64,000 nucleotides of DNA from Hyphomicrobiales bacterium (GTDB lineage: Bacteria; Pseudomonadota; Alphaproteobacteria; Rhizobiales; Rhizobiaceae): assembly GCA_900473685.1 (NCBI GenBank), contig UCNE01000008.1, forward strand, positions 186,001 to 250,000, given 5' to 3'. The notes below the pieces were generated by a model. It searched no databases and was not told where the DNA came from. It was given only the letters and a program-made list of their open reading frames with translations. Made by a program: the position numbers and the translations under genes. Position 1 is the first letter of the stretch; every line of letters starts with the position of its first letter. Positions 27,335 to 38,477 of this stretch are shown one piece after another.

Positions 27335-29173
27335 TCAATCCGCCAGTTCAGGATTATCCGCGCGAAGGCTTTTGGGCCTAAGCAGGCGGATCGCCTTGCC
27401 CGCCGGGCTGCTCTGGAGTTGCAGCGTGCGGGTAAAGAAGCGGTTACCCGACGCCACCCTGCCGATATTGACGATGGCCGCGTCATCCAGTTCCTGCTCC
27501 ATGAAGGTCAGGACCTGCTGGTAGGCATCCCGGTCCAGGGTATCGAGCGCCTCGTCGATGATGATCCAGGCCGGTTTGTGCAGCCCAAGCCGCGCAATGG
27601 CCAGAAGCCTGATTTCGACTTCATTCAGCTTCAGTTTCGTCCGCATGTCCTGATCAAAGCTGTTTTGCAGCTTGCTCAGACCGACCTTGGACAATACCGA
27701 CACCAGATCGGCTTTCTTGAAGCGGCCCGGGTTTTCCGGATAGCTGAGGACTTCTTCCAGCGTTCCCGGCGGAAAGTAGGGTGTTCGCGGCACAAAGGCG
27801 ATGTCGTCGCCATCGGGCAGGGCAATGCGTCCATGTCCCCACGGCCAAAGCCCGGCCAGAGACCGGAAAAACGGTGCCTTTTCCACATCCGAATCGCTGG
27901 TGACGAGAACGCGGTCGCCGGGCTTGATCTCGACATGCTGATCGGCCAGCTTGATGCAGCCGGAAGGCAGGGCGATCTCCAGCTGGTCGATGGTCAGCTG
28001 GTGGCCGTTCGTCCTGGCAAATTCGATGCGCTTGTCGTTTTCGTGCCGTTCATCGGTCATCAGGATCGCAGAGCGGAAGGCGGCGACACGCAGCAGGGTT
28101 GCCCGCCAGTCGGCGATGCTGTCGATATTGTCGACGAACCAGCGCAGTGACGCATTGACCTGATTGAATGCGCCGACCGCCATCATCAAGCCGCCGAAGC
28201 TGAGATCGCCGTTGAAATAGACCGGGGCGGCGATGACGATCGGCGCAACGACGGTGACCCAGCCATATCCGGCCGTCACCCATGTCAGCCGGGTCAGCGC
28301 CATCATCAGCTTGTTGCTGATCTCAAGCACCGAGGCGAGATCGCGCTGCAAACGGCGCTTTTCGTTTGCCTCGCCTGATGACAAGGAGACGGCTTCGATA
28401 TGTTCGTTGACCCGCATCAGCGAGAAGCGCAGGGCAGCTTCCCTTGCGTAGTGATCGCCATTGATCTTGACGAGTGGGCGGCCGACGAACCAGCTAAGGG
28501 CCGCGGCGGTGCCAGCATAGAGGAACGCCGCCCAGACCATGTAGCCCGGGATATTGAGATCGTAGCTGCCGACATGGAAGACGAAGCCGGCGGACAGCGA
28601 CCACAGCACACCGACGAAACTGGCAAGCAGAATGCCCGATTGGAACAGGCCGATGGTCAAACCCGCCGTGAGGTCAGCAAGGTGGCGGGCATCCTCATGC
28701 ACGCGCTGGTCGGGATTGATGCCGATCGCGCCGGCATTGGCAAGCCGGAAGGCGCGGGCCGGTTTCATCCATTCGCCGATGAGGTCGAGCGTCAGGCCCT
28801 CCCTCAGCTTGATCCGGATCCACTGGCTGAGCCAGGTCTGCATCACATTGAGGACCAGAAGCGTTCCGGCAATCTGGCCAAAGGTGATGAACTGCATCAG
28901 AAAGGCTGAAAGATCGCGCCGCTCGAGCGTATCGTAGAAGGGTTTATACCATCGGTTCAGCATGATCTGCCCGAAGGCGGTCGCCAGGATGACCGTGACG
29001 ATCCCGATCGCCAGCCAGATGATCGCCCTGCGAACCGGCGAAGCGACAAAGGCCCGCTGCATCATGCGGAGTTGATCGAAAAATGGCTGCTCGTCGTCGG
29101 CCTCGGTACGCTGATTGGTCTTGCTGTTCATGTCATGCGGCATCGGCGCGAATCTCTCCACCACGGTCTTCAC
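27335..29173 (-). CDS. SbmA/BacA-like ABC transporter with degenerate ATPase domain
   Basis: About 612 aa. The N-terminal half is a SbmA/BacA-like membrane domain (about six helices; MLNRWYKPFYDTLERRDLSAF is typical) and the C-terminal half is an ABC-type ATPase domain. The ATPase motifs are largely lost: Walker A reads VTSDSDVEKAPFFRSL with no GxxGxGK[ST]; the Q-loop position reads VPRTPY instead of VPQRPY; the signature reads KLNEVEIRLLAIAR; the switch His is Arg in NIGRVAS. Only Walker B (WIIIDEALDTLD) remains. The chain is full length with no frameshift. The start could also be at an internal ATG (29143 or 29131). BacA relatives import peptides and shape envelope lipids. Confidence 0.85.
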   Translation of the reverse strand: MKTVVERFAPMPHDMNSKTNQRTEADDEQPFFDQLRMMQRAFVASPVRRAIIWLAIGIVTVILATAFGQIMLNRWYKPFYDTLERRDLSAFLMQFITFGQIAGTLLVLNVMQTWLSQWIRIKLREGLTLDLIGEWMKPARAFRLANAGAIGINPDQRVHEDARHLADLTAGLTIGLFQSGILLASFVGVLWSLSAGFVFHVGSYDLNIPGYMVWAAFLYAGTAAALSWFVGRPLVKINGDHYAREAALRFSLMRVNEHIEAVSLSSGEANEKRRLQRDLASVLEISNKLMMALTRLTWVTAGYGWVTVVAPIVIAAPVYFNGDLSFGGLMMAVGAFNQVNASLRWFVDNIDSIADWRATLLRVAAFRSAILMTDERHENDKRIEFARTNGHQLTIDQLEIALPSGCIKLADQHVEIKPGDRVLVTSDSDVEKAPFFRSLAGLWPWGHGRIALPDGDDIAFVPRTPYFPPGTLEEVLSYPENPGRFKKADLVSVLSKVGLSKLQNSFDQDMRTKLKLNEVEIRLLAIARLGLHKPAWIIIDEALDTLDRDAYQQVLTFMEQELDDAAIVNIGRVASGNRFFTRTLQLQSSPAGKAIRLLRPKSLRADNPELAD

Positions 29174-29295
29174 CTCCGAAATATAGCGCGTCCGAGGCGC
29201 TACCCCTAAGAAAGATTAGCAGGGCAGCATGGAGCGAGGCAGTTCATCGCGCTTGTTTGCCGGCTATCATCGCAAATTCACGGGGTGATGGCTGT

Positions 29296-30039
29296 TCACG
29301 TTTCGCGGAGCTTGGCGTGCACGAAGGCCTTGGCCCCGGCAATCGCGGTGGACAGCGTGTCGCCGAAGGCCAGCCGCGCCGCAATCGCGCTGGCCAGCAT
29401 GCAGCCGGTGCCGCGCATTGCCGCAGCAAGGCGTGGCGCATCGAAGGGCTGGTCAGCATGCCCCGCCCGGAAGAGAATATCGGTGGATTTCGCGCCGTCG
29501 CCATGCCCTCCCTTGACCAGAACCGCCTGCGCACCCGCCCTCAGAAGGGTTTGCGCTTGATTGGACACGCTTTCCGCCGAGATGGTTGAGATAGATACTG
29601 CCAAAGCCGAAAGCTCCGGCAGATTGGGTGTGATCAGGGTGCAGGAGCCGAACAGGCCGCGCAGGGCATCCGTCGCGTCCAGGGTTAGCAGGGCGCGGCC
29701 GGAGGTGGAGACCAGCACGGGATCAAGGACCACCGGGATTTCGGGATGGTCGGCCAGAACCCGCGCAACGGCGGCAATTGTCGCCGATGCCGCCAGCATG
29801 CCAATCTTGATCGCTGCGATAGGGTTGGCTGATAACGCGGCGCACATCTGTTGTGCCACGCGCTCCGGCGCCATGGCATCGACATACTCCACACAGTGAT
29901 GGGTCTGGACGGTGACGGCGGTGATTGACACCGATGCCTTGGCGCCGAAGGCGGCCAAGGTCTCGATATCGCGCACGATCCCGGCGCCACCGGACGAATC
30001 CGAGCCCGCGACAACAAGCACGTGCGGCATGTGATTCAT
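29296..30039 (-). CDS. thiD: Hydroxymethylpyrimidine/phosphomethylpyrimidine kinase
   Basis: About 247 aa ribokinase-fold kinase that phosphorylates HMP and HMP-phosphate in thiamine synthesis. AGSDSSGGAGIVRDIETLAAFG opens the protein, and VLVKGGHGDG plus the anion-hole GTGCMLASAIAARLA close the active site. The ATG at 30039 has GAGGA 7 nt upstream; it begins 10 bp after the thiE stop, making it the last gene of the thi operon. Confidence 0.93.
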   Translation of the reverse strand: MNHMPHVLVVAGSDSSGGAGIVRDIETLAAFGAKASVSITAVTVQTHHCVEYVDAMAPERVAQQMCAALSANPIAAIKIGMLAASATIAAVARVLADHPEIPVVLDPVLVSTSGRALLTLDATDALRGLFGSCTLITPNLPELSALAVSISTISAESVSNQAQTLLRAGAQAVLVKGGHGDGAKSTDILFRAGHADQPFDAPRLAAAMRGTGCMLASAIAARLAFGDTLSTAIAGAKAFVHAKLRET

Positions 30040-30049
30040 CGCGGCGTCC

Positions 30050-30655
30050 TCACCGGAAACGCGCCGTGCGCACGATCCATTCCCGCACGCGTGCTTCCGG
30101 ATCGGCATTGAGGGTGATGTCGGTGACAACAGCGGCGCTATCGGCGCCGTGGGCAAAGACGCCGTCGATCCGGTCGACATTTAGTCCGCCGATCGCCACC
30201 AGCGGCAGCGCACCGATGCGTGTCTTCCAGTCGCGCACTTTCTCCGGCCCCTGCGGCGCCCACTTCATCTTCTTCAGGATGGTCGGCCAGACCGGTCCCA
30301 GCGCCACATAGTCCGGCGCTGCCGCAAGCGCCGTCTCCAGTTCCGCCTCGTCATGGGTGGAGAGCCCGAGCTTGAGCCCGGCGGCGCGAATGGCTGCAAT
30401 ATCGGCCTCGGCCAGATCTTCCTGGCCGAGATGGACGAAATCGCAGCCTTCCTCGATTGCAACGCGCCAATAGTCGTTGACGATCAGCTGGCAATCATGC
30501 GCAGCACAGACCGTTCTGGCGCGGCGGATGGCAGCCCGCAGCTCAGCATCGGTGCAATCCTTCATTCGCAACTGCACCAGCTTGACGCCGAGCGGCACGA
30601 GGCGGTCGATCCATTCGGCGCTGTCGACGATCAGATAGAAAGGGTCGAGCTTCAT
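30050..30655 (-). CDS. thiE: Thiamine phosphate synthase
   Basis: About 201 aa TIM-barrel enzyme that joins HMP-PP and thiazole phosphate to thiamine phosphate. Visible motifs are [39 protein letters not shown] and [11 protein letters not shown]. The start overlaps the thiG stop (ATGA), so the genes are coupled. Confidence 0.93.
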   Translation of the reverse strand: MKLDPFYLIVDSAEWIDRLVPLGVKLVQLRMKDCTDAELRAAIRRARTVCAAHDCQLIVNDYWRVAIEEGCDFVHLGQEDLAEADIAAIRAAGLKLGLSTHDEAELETALAAAPDYVALGPVWPTILKKMKWAPQGPEKVRDWKTRIGALPLVAIGGLNVDRIDGVFAHGADSAAVVTDITLNADPEARVREWIVRTARFR

Positions 30656-31425
30656 GAAAACACCGCCTTGCCGATGACCGGCGTCGAGGGAACAGCCATG
30701 TCGCGCGGCTCCAGCATGCCGGCGTGAAATGCTGTGCGGCCCGCATCAATCGCGCCGGTAAAGGCCGCGGCCATCGCGGCAGGATCGGCGGCTCCTGCGA
30801 CGGCTGTATTCAATAGCACGGCGTCGAAGCCAAGCTCCATGACAGTAGCTGCATGCGACGGCCGGCCGATACCGGCATCGACGATCAGCGGCACATCGGG
30901 AAAACTGGCCCGCATGCTGCGCAGCGCCGGCAGGTTGACCGGCCCCATCGCCGAGCCGATCGGCGCGCACCAGGGCATCAGCACCTTGCAGCCGGCTTCC
31001 AGCAACCGTTCCGCAACGACAAGATCGTCGGTGGTGTAGGGAAAGACCTTAAAGCCTTCACCACTCAGAATACCGGCCGCCTCGACCAGCGCGAAGACGT
31101 CTGGCTGCAACGTGTCATGATTACCGATCACCTCAAGCTTGATCCAGTCGGTGGAAAACACTTCGCGCGCCATCTTGGCGGTCAGGACTGCTTCGGAAAC
31201 AGTGTGGCAGCCGGCAGTATTGGGCAGAACCCGGACGCCCAGATCGCGGATCAGTTCAAAGAAGGCGCCGCCTGCCTTGCCGCCCACCGTTTCGCGGCGT
31301 AGCGACACCGTGACGATATCGGTTTTCGATGTCCGAACCGCTTCGGCGAGAATGGCGGGTGAGGGGTAGCGGGCGGTGCCGAGCAGCAGGCGGGATTGAA
31401 CCTCGACATTATAGAGTTTCAACAT
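30652..31425 (-). CDS. thiG: Thiazole synthase
   Basis: About 257 aa. It builds the thiazole ring from deoxyxylulose phosphate, dehydroglycine and ThiS thiocarboxylate. The Schiff-base lysine is in [18 protein letters not shown] and [14 protein letters not shown]-like stretches are conserved. The ATG at 31425 directly follows the thiS stop, with a G-rich site (GGGGGGCTG) upstream. Confidence 0.96.
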   Translation of the reverse strand: MLKLYNVEVQSRLLLGTARYPSPAILAEAVRTSKTDIVTVSLRRETVGGKAGGAFFELIRDLGVRVLPNTAGCHTVSEAVLTAKMAREVFSTDWIKLEVIGNHDTLQPDVFALVEAAGILSGEGFKVFPYTTDDLVVAERLLEAGCKVLMPWCAPIGSAMGPVNLPALRSMRASFPDVPLIVDAGIGRPSHAATVMELGFDAVLLNTAVAGAADPAAMAAAFTGAIDAGRTAFHAGMLEPRDMAVPSTPVIGKAVFS

Positions 31426-31426
31426 G

Positions 31427-31624
31427 TCAGCCCCCCTGCATGGGCGACAGGATTTCGATCCGGTCGCGTTCGCCCAGAGGAAATCCACTACGCTCTTCAC
31501 GATGCACAAGCTCACCGTTGACGGCCGTCGCCAGCCATTCGCCTTCGTAATCGAGAGCGGTCAGCAGATCGGCGAGTGTCGCCGCTGCAACCTGCTGTTC
31601 CTCGCCGTTGATGATGAAAGTCAT
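31427..31624 (-). CDS. thiS: Sulfur carrier protein ThiS
   Basis: About 65 aa ubiquitin-like protein with the obligatory C-terminal Gly-Gly (SPMQGG) that is thiocarboxylated to deliver sulfur. [12 protein letters not shown] and ATAVNGELV fit the fold. Its start overlaps the thiO stop. Confidence 0.96.
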   Translation of the reverse strand: MTFIINGEEQQVAAATLADLLTALDYEGEWLATAVNGELVHREERSGFPLGERDRIEILSPMQGG

Positions 31625-32607
31625 GAAGCCCTCCTTTCGGGTTGTCTTTGTTCTGCAAGCAGACGCCGTGCCACCTCTCCAGCCATGGCGGGCGCCAGCA
31701 GGTAGCCATGGCGGTAAAGGCCGTTCACATGCAGAGTGCGCCCCTCCTCGGTCACGCGCGGCAGGTTGTCGGGATAGGCAGGGCGCACGCCTGCGCCGGT
31801 CTCGGTCAGCCGCGCCTCTCCAAAGGCGGGGTGGAGTGCATACGCTGTATTCAGCAATTCCATCAGCGAGCGGGCCGTGATGGGGCCGGCATCATCGCTT
31901 TCGATCATGGTCGCGCCGGCCATGAAACGGTTCTTTCCACGTGGCACGATGTAGATCGGGTGACGTGGATGCAGCAGGCGGACGGGGCGGGAAAGGCTTA
32001 TCTCGCCGGTCTCGAGAAGGAGCATCTCTCCACGCACACCACGAAGATCGGGCAGCAATCCGATCTGTGCCGGTCCGGTGCAATCGACAATGCGGTCGTA
32101 TTGGGCTTCCTCCAACGCGCCCTCGGCGCCAAACAGGAAACGCATTCGGGCTTCCTCCAGCCCTCCGGTCAGCGCTGATAGTGCCTTGCGCGGATCAAGA
32201 TGGGCTTCCTGCCGGAAAAACAGGGCCTTGCGGAAACGGCCGGCGAGGTCGGGTTCCAGTGCCGCAATCGCCGCTTCGTCCAGCCACTCCCAACCAGCGG
32301 TGCGGCTGGCAAAACGGTCCAGTTCGCCGGCGTCACGGCTGCCCGCCACCACCAGCGTGCCGCAGCGCTGCACATGGCCGGGGAGTGCCGCCTCCCACCA
32401 GTCGGCAGCCATCCGGCCAAGTGTCAGGACGGGTTCATCCGCGCTTTCCCGCTCGCACCAAGGGGCCAGCATGCCGCCGGCAAAGCCCGAAGCACCGGTG
32501 CCGATCCTATCAGCGCGTTCCGCGATGGTGACCTCGAACCCGTGGCGGTAGAGTTGCCAGGCAACCGTAAGGCCGGCAACGCCGGCCCCTTTGACGAGGA
32601 TACGCAT
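31621..32607 (-). CDS. thiO: Glycine oxidase ThiO
   Basis: About 328 aa FAD-dependent oxidase that makes dehydroglycine for the thiazole ring. The N-terminal Rossmann motif is VKGAGVAGLTVAWQL followed by GGMLAPW. The start at 32607 was chosen so the nucleotide-binding motif begins the protein; it lies 2 bp after the thiC stop region. Its presence, in place of thiH, marks the aerobic thiamine route. Confidence 0.94.
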   Translation of the reverse strand: MRILVKGAGVAGLTVAWQLYRHGFEVTIAERADRIGTGASGFAGGMLAPWCERESADEPVLTLGRMAADWWEAALPGHVQRCGTLVVAGSRDAGELDRFASRTAGWEWLDEAAIAALEPDLAGRFRKALFFRQEAHLDPRKALSALTGGLEEARMRFLFGAEGALEEAQYDRIVDCTGPAQIGLLPDLRGVRGEMLLLETGEISLSRPVRLLHPRHPIYIVPRGKNRFMAGATMIESDDAGPITARSLMELLNTAYALHPAFGEARLTETGAGVRPAYPDNLPRVTEEGRTLHVNGLYRHGYLLAPAMAGEVARRLLAEQRQPERRAS

Positions 32608-32609
32608 GG

Positions 32610-34668
<2,059 letters not shown>

Positions 34669-34811
34669 TGCACCAATCTAGGCACAGTTTTGGACGGAGC
34701 GTCAAGGGCCGTTGCGCGTCGCATCATCCGGCCGCTGCTCTCTGCCCGTCGCAAGACTGTGAAGATGTTCAATGATTACAAGCGCGCCCTCGACAGCGCC
34801 GCCCCGGCAAA
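34669..34811. promoter_or_regulatory. Divergent thiC/bioR promoter region
   Basis: About 140 bp between the riboswitch and the BioR box. It must hold the thiC promoter (minus) and the bioR promoter (plus). No further structure was seen, and no ribosome binding site precedes the bioR ATG. Confidence 0.5.
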
Positions 34812-34821
34812 TTATCTATAA
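34812..34821. promoter_or_regulatory. BioR box upstream of bioR
   Basis: TTATCTATAA fits the published BioR consensus TTATMKATAA exactly. It ends 3 bp before the bioR ATG, indicating autoregulation. Confidence 0.85.
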
Positions 34822-34824
34822 AAC

Positions 34825-35493
34825 ATGACCTCAGCGAGCGAAGACACCATTGCCAGCCGCATCAGCCGCATCCTTGCCGACAGGATCGTCACCGGACAAT
34901 TGGACCCGGGTACGAAGCTGCGGCAGGACCATATTGCCGAGGAGTTCGGGACCAGCCACGTGCCGGTGCGCGAGGCTTTCCGGCGGCTGGAGGCGCAGGG
35001 GCTTGCGGTCAGCGAGCCACGCCGTGGCGTGCGGGTCGCGTCCTTCGATCTGAAGGAAGTGCGCGAAGTGGCGCAGATGCGTGCAGCGCTTGAGGTTTTA
35101 GCCCTTCGCCATGCTGCACCACATCTGACGGCCGCCATCCTCGATCAGGCCGAAGAAGCGACAGTCGCGGGCGACAATTCCCGCGATGTCCGCTCCTGGG
35201 AAGAGGCAAACCGGCGCTTTCACACGCTGATTCTCACGCCCTGCGGCATGCCGCGGCTGCTGGCCGCGATCAGCGATCTGCATGCCGCCAGCGCCCGTTT
35301 CCTGTTCGCCAGCTGGCGGTCGGAATGGGAAGTGCGCACTGATCATGATCACCGCGCCATCCTGACCTTTCTGCGTCAGGGCAATATCGAGAACGCTGCT
35401 CCCGTCCTTGAGCGTCACGTGCAATGGATCGGTCAAAAACCCGTCCGCAATGCTTCCGGCGCCACGCGAGACGCCTTCGCCATCGTCGGCTGA
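34825..35493 (+). CDS. bioR: GntR-family biotin regulator BioR
   Basis: About 222 aa. The wHTH (LRQDHIAEEFGTSHVPVREA) is followed by an FCD domain. It lies directly before bioB, and BioR boxes flank it on both sides, matching the alphaproteobacterial BioR repressors of biotin genes. No Shine-Dalgarno sequence is seen before the ATG at 34825, because the operator occupies that place, so translation may be leaderless or weak. Confidence 0.87.
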   Translation: MTSASEDTIASRISRILADRIVTGQLDPGTKLRQDHIAEEFGTSHVPVREAFRRLEAQGLAVSEPRRGVRVASFDLKEVREVAQMRAALEVLALRHAAPHLTAAILDQAEEATVAGDNSRDVRSWEEANRRFHTLILTPCGMPRLLAAISDLHAASARFLFASWRSEWEVRTDHDHRAILTFLRQGNIENAAPVLERHVQWIGQKPVRNASGATRDAFAIVG

Positions 35494-35569
35494 GAATTAT
35501 TTTCCGCTTCCTTTTCTCCTGATTTCGGCTGCTTTTGGCGCGTCCCGCCGGATTGTGGAAACGCGTATT

Positions 35570-35585
35570 GCGTGAATTTTCACGC
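35570..35585. repeat. Palindrome between bioR and bioB
   Basis: GCGTGAATTTTCACGC has perfect 7-bp arms around TT. It lies 77 bp after bioR and 44 bp before the BioR box. It may end the bioR transcript or bind another factor; no T run follows. Confidence 0.45.
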
Positions 35586-35628
35586 CGAACACCAAAAAGG
35601 CGGTTGCGATTTTGTAGCCTTAGATAAA

Positions 35629-35638
35629 TTATAGATAA
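35629..35638. promoter_or_regulatory. BioR box upstream of bioB
   Basis: TTATAGATAA fits the TTATMKATAA BioR consensus and sits 21 bp before the annotated bioB ATG in an AT-rich leader. Imperfect copies (CTTAGATAAA just before, TTAATCTATC just after) flank it. Confidence 0.85.
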
Positions 35639-35659
35639 TTATTATTTTTAATCTATCAG

Positions 35660-36703
35660 ATGGGATCCCTGATGCTGAGAAACGAAAATCGTGCCGATTT
35701 CCCGGTTGAAAAGGGTATTTTGGCAGGCGAACCTCAGGACGAAGGCGTTGGCATAGAGCGTTGTTCCGTTGCTGACGCAAAAATTATCTATAATTCCCCA
35801 TTCAATGATCTGCTCTTCCGGGCGCAATCGGTTCACAGAGAAAACTTCGATCCCAACGCGGTGCAGATCAGCCGGTTGCTGTCGATCAAGACAGGCGGAT
35901 GCGCCGAGGATTGCGGCTATTGCAGCCAGTCGGCGCGGTCGCCGACGGGTCTGAAGGCCTCCCGGCTGATTATGGTGGAAAAGGTTTTGGCCGAAGCGAG
36001 CAAGGCCAAGGCCGAGGGCGCCAGCCGCTATTGCATGGGAGCCGCCTGGCGCAGCCCCAAGGACCGCGACATGGAAACGCTGGTGGCGATGGTCGAGGGG
36101 GTCAAGGCGCTTGGTCTGGAAACCTGCATGACGCTCGGCATGCTTTCGCCCGAACAAGCGGGAACGCTGGCCGGGGCAGGGCTCGACTATTACAACCACA
36201 ACATTGACACGTCGGAAGAATTCTATCCCCAGGTCATCACTACCCGGACGTTTGCCGACCGGCTGGATACCCTTGCGAATGTCCGCGATGCCGGCATGAA
36301 GGTCTGCGCTGGGGGTATTCTCGGCATGGGAGAAACGACGGATGATCGCATCTCCATGCTGGTGACGCTCTCCAATCTGCCGGAACCACCGGAAAGCGTG
36401 CCAATCAACATGCTGATCCCGATTCCCGGCTCGCGGCTTGCCAATGCCGAACCAGTCGATCCGATTGAATTCGTCCGTACCATCGCGCTCGCCCGCATCC
36501 TGATGCCGCGCTCGCATGTGCGCCTGTCGGCCGGGCGCACCCAGATGAGCGACGAGATGCAGGCGCTCTGTTTCTTCGCCGGTGCCAACTCGATCTTTGC
36601 CGGCGATACGCTGCTGACGGCGGATAATCCGGGCGAGGATTACGACACGGCCCTGTTCCGCCGCCTTGGCCTGAAGCCGATGGACCTGGGGCCGGGCGAA
36701 TGA
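35660..36703 (+). CDS. bioB: Biotin synthase
   Basis: About 347 aa radical-SAM enzyme inserting sulfur into dethiobiotin. The 4Fe-4S motif [14 protein letters not shown] and [12 protein letters not shown] are present. The N-terminus is longer than in many BioB proteins, and homology to the family begins around residue 41 ([14 protein letters not shown]); the ATG at 35660 is therefore uncertain, with 35672 as an alternative. A third perfect BioR box lies inside the coding region (35784-35793). The stop overlaps bioF. Confidence 0.95.
   Translation: MGSLMLRNENRADFPVEKGILAGEPQDEGVGIERCSVADAKIIYNSPFNDLLFRAQSVHRENFDPNAVQISRLLSIKTGGCAEDCGYCSQSARSPTGLKASRLIMVEKVLAEASKAKAEGASRYCMGAAWRSPKDRDMETLVAMVEGVKALGLETCMTLGMLSPEQAGTLAGAGLDYYNHNIDTSEEFYPQVITTRTFADRLDTLANVRDAGMKVCAGGILGMGETTDDRISMLVTLSNLPEPPESVPINMLIPIPGSRLANAEPVDPIEFVRTIALARILMPRSHVRLSAGRTQMSDEMQALCFFAGANSIFAGDTLLTADNPGEDYDTALFRRLGLKPMDLGPGE
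35784..35793. promoter_or_regulatory. BioR box inside bioB
   Basis: TTATCTATAA occurs as a perfect BioR consensus within codons 42-45 of bioB (residues KIIYN). The box lies about 150 bp downstream of the promoter box, so it could act as a second operator. Confidence 0.5.
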
Positions 36704-37845
36704 TGGATCAGGGCCTTGCCCGTTATGAAACCACTCTGGCGGGGCTGGAGCGAAAGGGCAGGCGGCGCATGTTGGTCCCTCAGGCCGGGGCCGATTTCAG
36801 TTCGAACGACTATCTGGCGCTTGCCGGATCGGCACGGTTGGCGAAAGCGATTGCGTCTGCCCTTCAGCGCGGCATTCCGACGGGAGCCGGCGGTTCCCGC
36901 CTGTTGCGCGGTAATCACCCGGAGCACGAAGCGCTTGAGGCTGAGGCGGCCGTCTTCTTCGGAGCCGAGCGAGTCCTCTATTTCGGCAGCGGCTATGCCG
37001 CGAACGCTTCACTTTTTTCGACCCTGCCGCAACGGGGTGATCTCATCGTCTACGACGCCCTAGTGCATGCCAGCGCCCATGAAGGCATCTTGGCCGGCAA
37101 GGCGCAGACTGCGGCCGCTGCCCACAATGATGTCGAATCCTTCGCGCAAGCGATAGAACAGTGGCGCGCAAAGGGCGGAACCGGCTATCCGTGGATTGCT
37201 GTCGAAAGCCTCTATTCGATGGATGGCGATCGTGCGCCTCTGGCAGAGCTCGCGGCCCTTGCCGAAAAGCACGACGGTTTCCTGGTGATCGACGAAGCCC
37301 ATGCGACTGGCGTCTTCGGTCCCGACGGACGCGGTTTCGCCGCCGATTTGGAAAATCGTGAGAACGTCATCGTGCTGCATACCTGCGGCAAGGCGCTCGG
37401 CGTCTCCGGCGCGCTGCTCGGCGCAAGTGCGGTGCTCTGCGATTACCTCGTCAACCGGGCGCGAGGTTTCATCTATTCGACCGCGCCATCGCCGCTGATG
37501 GCGGCTGCGGTCCGTGAAGCCTTGCGGGGGCTGGTGGATGAACCGCAGCGCCGCACCGATTTCGACGAATTGCGCAATTTCGCCAATGCCGAACTGACCG
37601 CGAAACTCGGCGTCGCCGGCAGCGGATCGCAAATCCTGCCGGTGCTGATCGGGGACAACGGCCAAGCGGTGCGGGTCGCTGCGCGCATGCGGGCGGAAGG
37701 TTTTGATATCCGCGCCATCCGGCCGCCGACGGTGCCGGAAGGCACGGCAAGGCTGCGCATCGCCATCACGCTGAATGTCGACCGGTCAACGATAAGCCGC
37801 ATGTTCACCCGGCTGGCAGCCATAATGACAGAGGAGAGACCATGA
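36700..37845 (+). CDS. bioF: 8-amino-7-oxononanoate synthase
   Basis: About 381 aa PLP enzyme condensing pimeloyl-ACP/CoA with alanine. The PLP lysine is in [15 protein letters not shown], with [12 protein letters not shown] upstream. The ATG at 36700 overlaps the bioB stop and a second ATG follows directly. It is shorter at the N-terminus than some BioF proteins but complete. Confidence 0.95.
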   Translation: MMDQGLARYETTLAGLERKGRRRMLVPQAGADFSSNDYLALAGSARLAKAIASALQRGIPTGAGGSRLLRGNHPEHEALEAEAAVFFGAERVLYFGSGYAANASLFSTLPQRGDLIVYDALVHASAHEGILAGKAQTAAAAHNDVESFAQAIEQWRAKGGTGYPWIAVESLYSMDGDRAPLAELAALAEKHDGFLVIDEAHATGVFGPDGRGFAADLENRENVIVLHTCGKALGVSGALLGASAVLCDYLVNRARGFIYSTAPSPLMAAAVREALRGLVDEPQRRTDFDELRNFANAELTAKLGVAGSGSQILPVLIGDNGQAVRVAARMRAEGFDIRAIRPPTVPEGTARLRIAITLNVDRSTISRMFTRLAAIMTEERP

Positions 37846-38477
37846 CGCGTTTCGTGGTGACAGGCACCGATACCGGCATCGGCAAGACGGTCTTTTCCGC
37901 CGCACTGGCGGCGGCACTTGACGGTTACTACTGGAAACCGGTGCAATCGGGGCTGGACGAGGAGACAGACAGCGAGATTGTCCACCGGCTCGGCCGCCTG
38001 CCGCTGGACCGTATCCTGCCAGAGACATACAGATTGCAAACACCGGCTTCGCCGCATCTTGCGGCCCGGCTGGACGATGTCGAGATCGACCCGGAGCGGA
38101 TCACGCCGCCGGAGACAGCCGCGCCTCTGGTCATCGAGGGTGCGGGCGGCCTGCTGGTGCCGCTCACAGAAACGGTCGTCTTTGCCGATGTCTTCGCGCG
38201 TTGGCAGATCCCCGTCATTCTCTGCGCCCGCACCGGGCTCGGCACCATCAATCACACGCTCCTGTCGCTTGAAGCACTGCGCCACCGGGCCATCCCGGTC
38301 TTCGGCGTCGCCTTCATTGGCGATGAACAGGCCGAAACCCAGCGGATCATCGCGGCGATGGGCAAGGTGCGCGTTCTCGGACGCTTGCCGCGTCTCGATC
38401 CGTTGACGCCAGATGCCTTGCAACAGGTATTTCGCGAAAACTTTCAACTTTCTTCGTTCCGGGAGAAAATGGCATGA
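37842..38477 (+). CDS. bioD: Dethiobiotin synthetase
   Basis: About 211 aa ATP-dependent carboxylase closing the ureido ring. The P-loop is [16 protein letters not shown], and [10 protein letters not shown] is conserved. It overlaps both neighbours by 4 bp (ATGA), so translation is coupled. Confidence 0.96.
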   Translation: MTRFVVTGTDTGIGKTVFSAALAAALDGYYWKPVQSGLDEETDSEIVHRLGRLPLDRILPETYRLQTPASPHLAARLDDVEIDPERITPPETAAPLVIEGAGGLLVPLTETVVFADVFARWQIPVILCARTGLGTINHTLLSLEALRHRAIPVFGVAFIGDEQAETQRIIAAMGKVRVLGRLPRLDPLTPDALQQVFRENFQLSSFREKMA

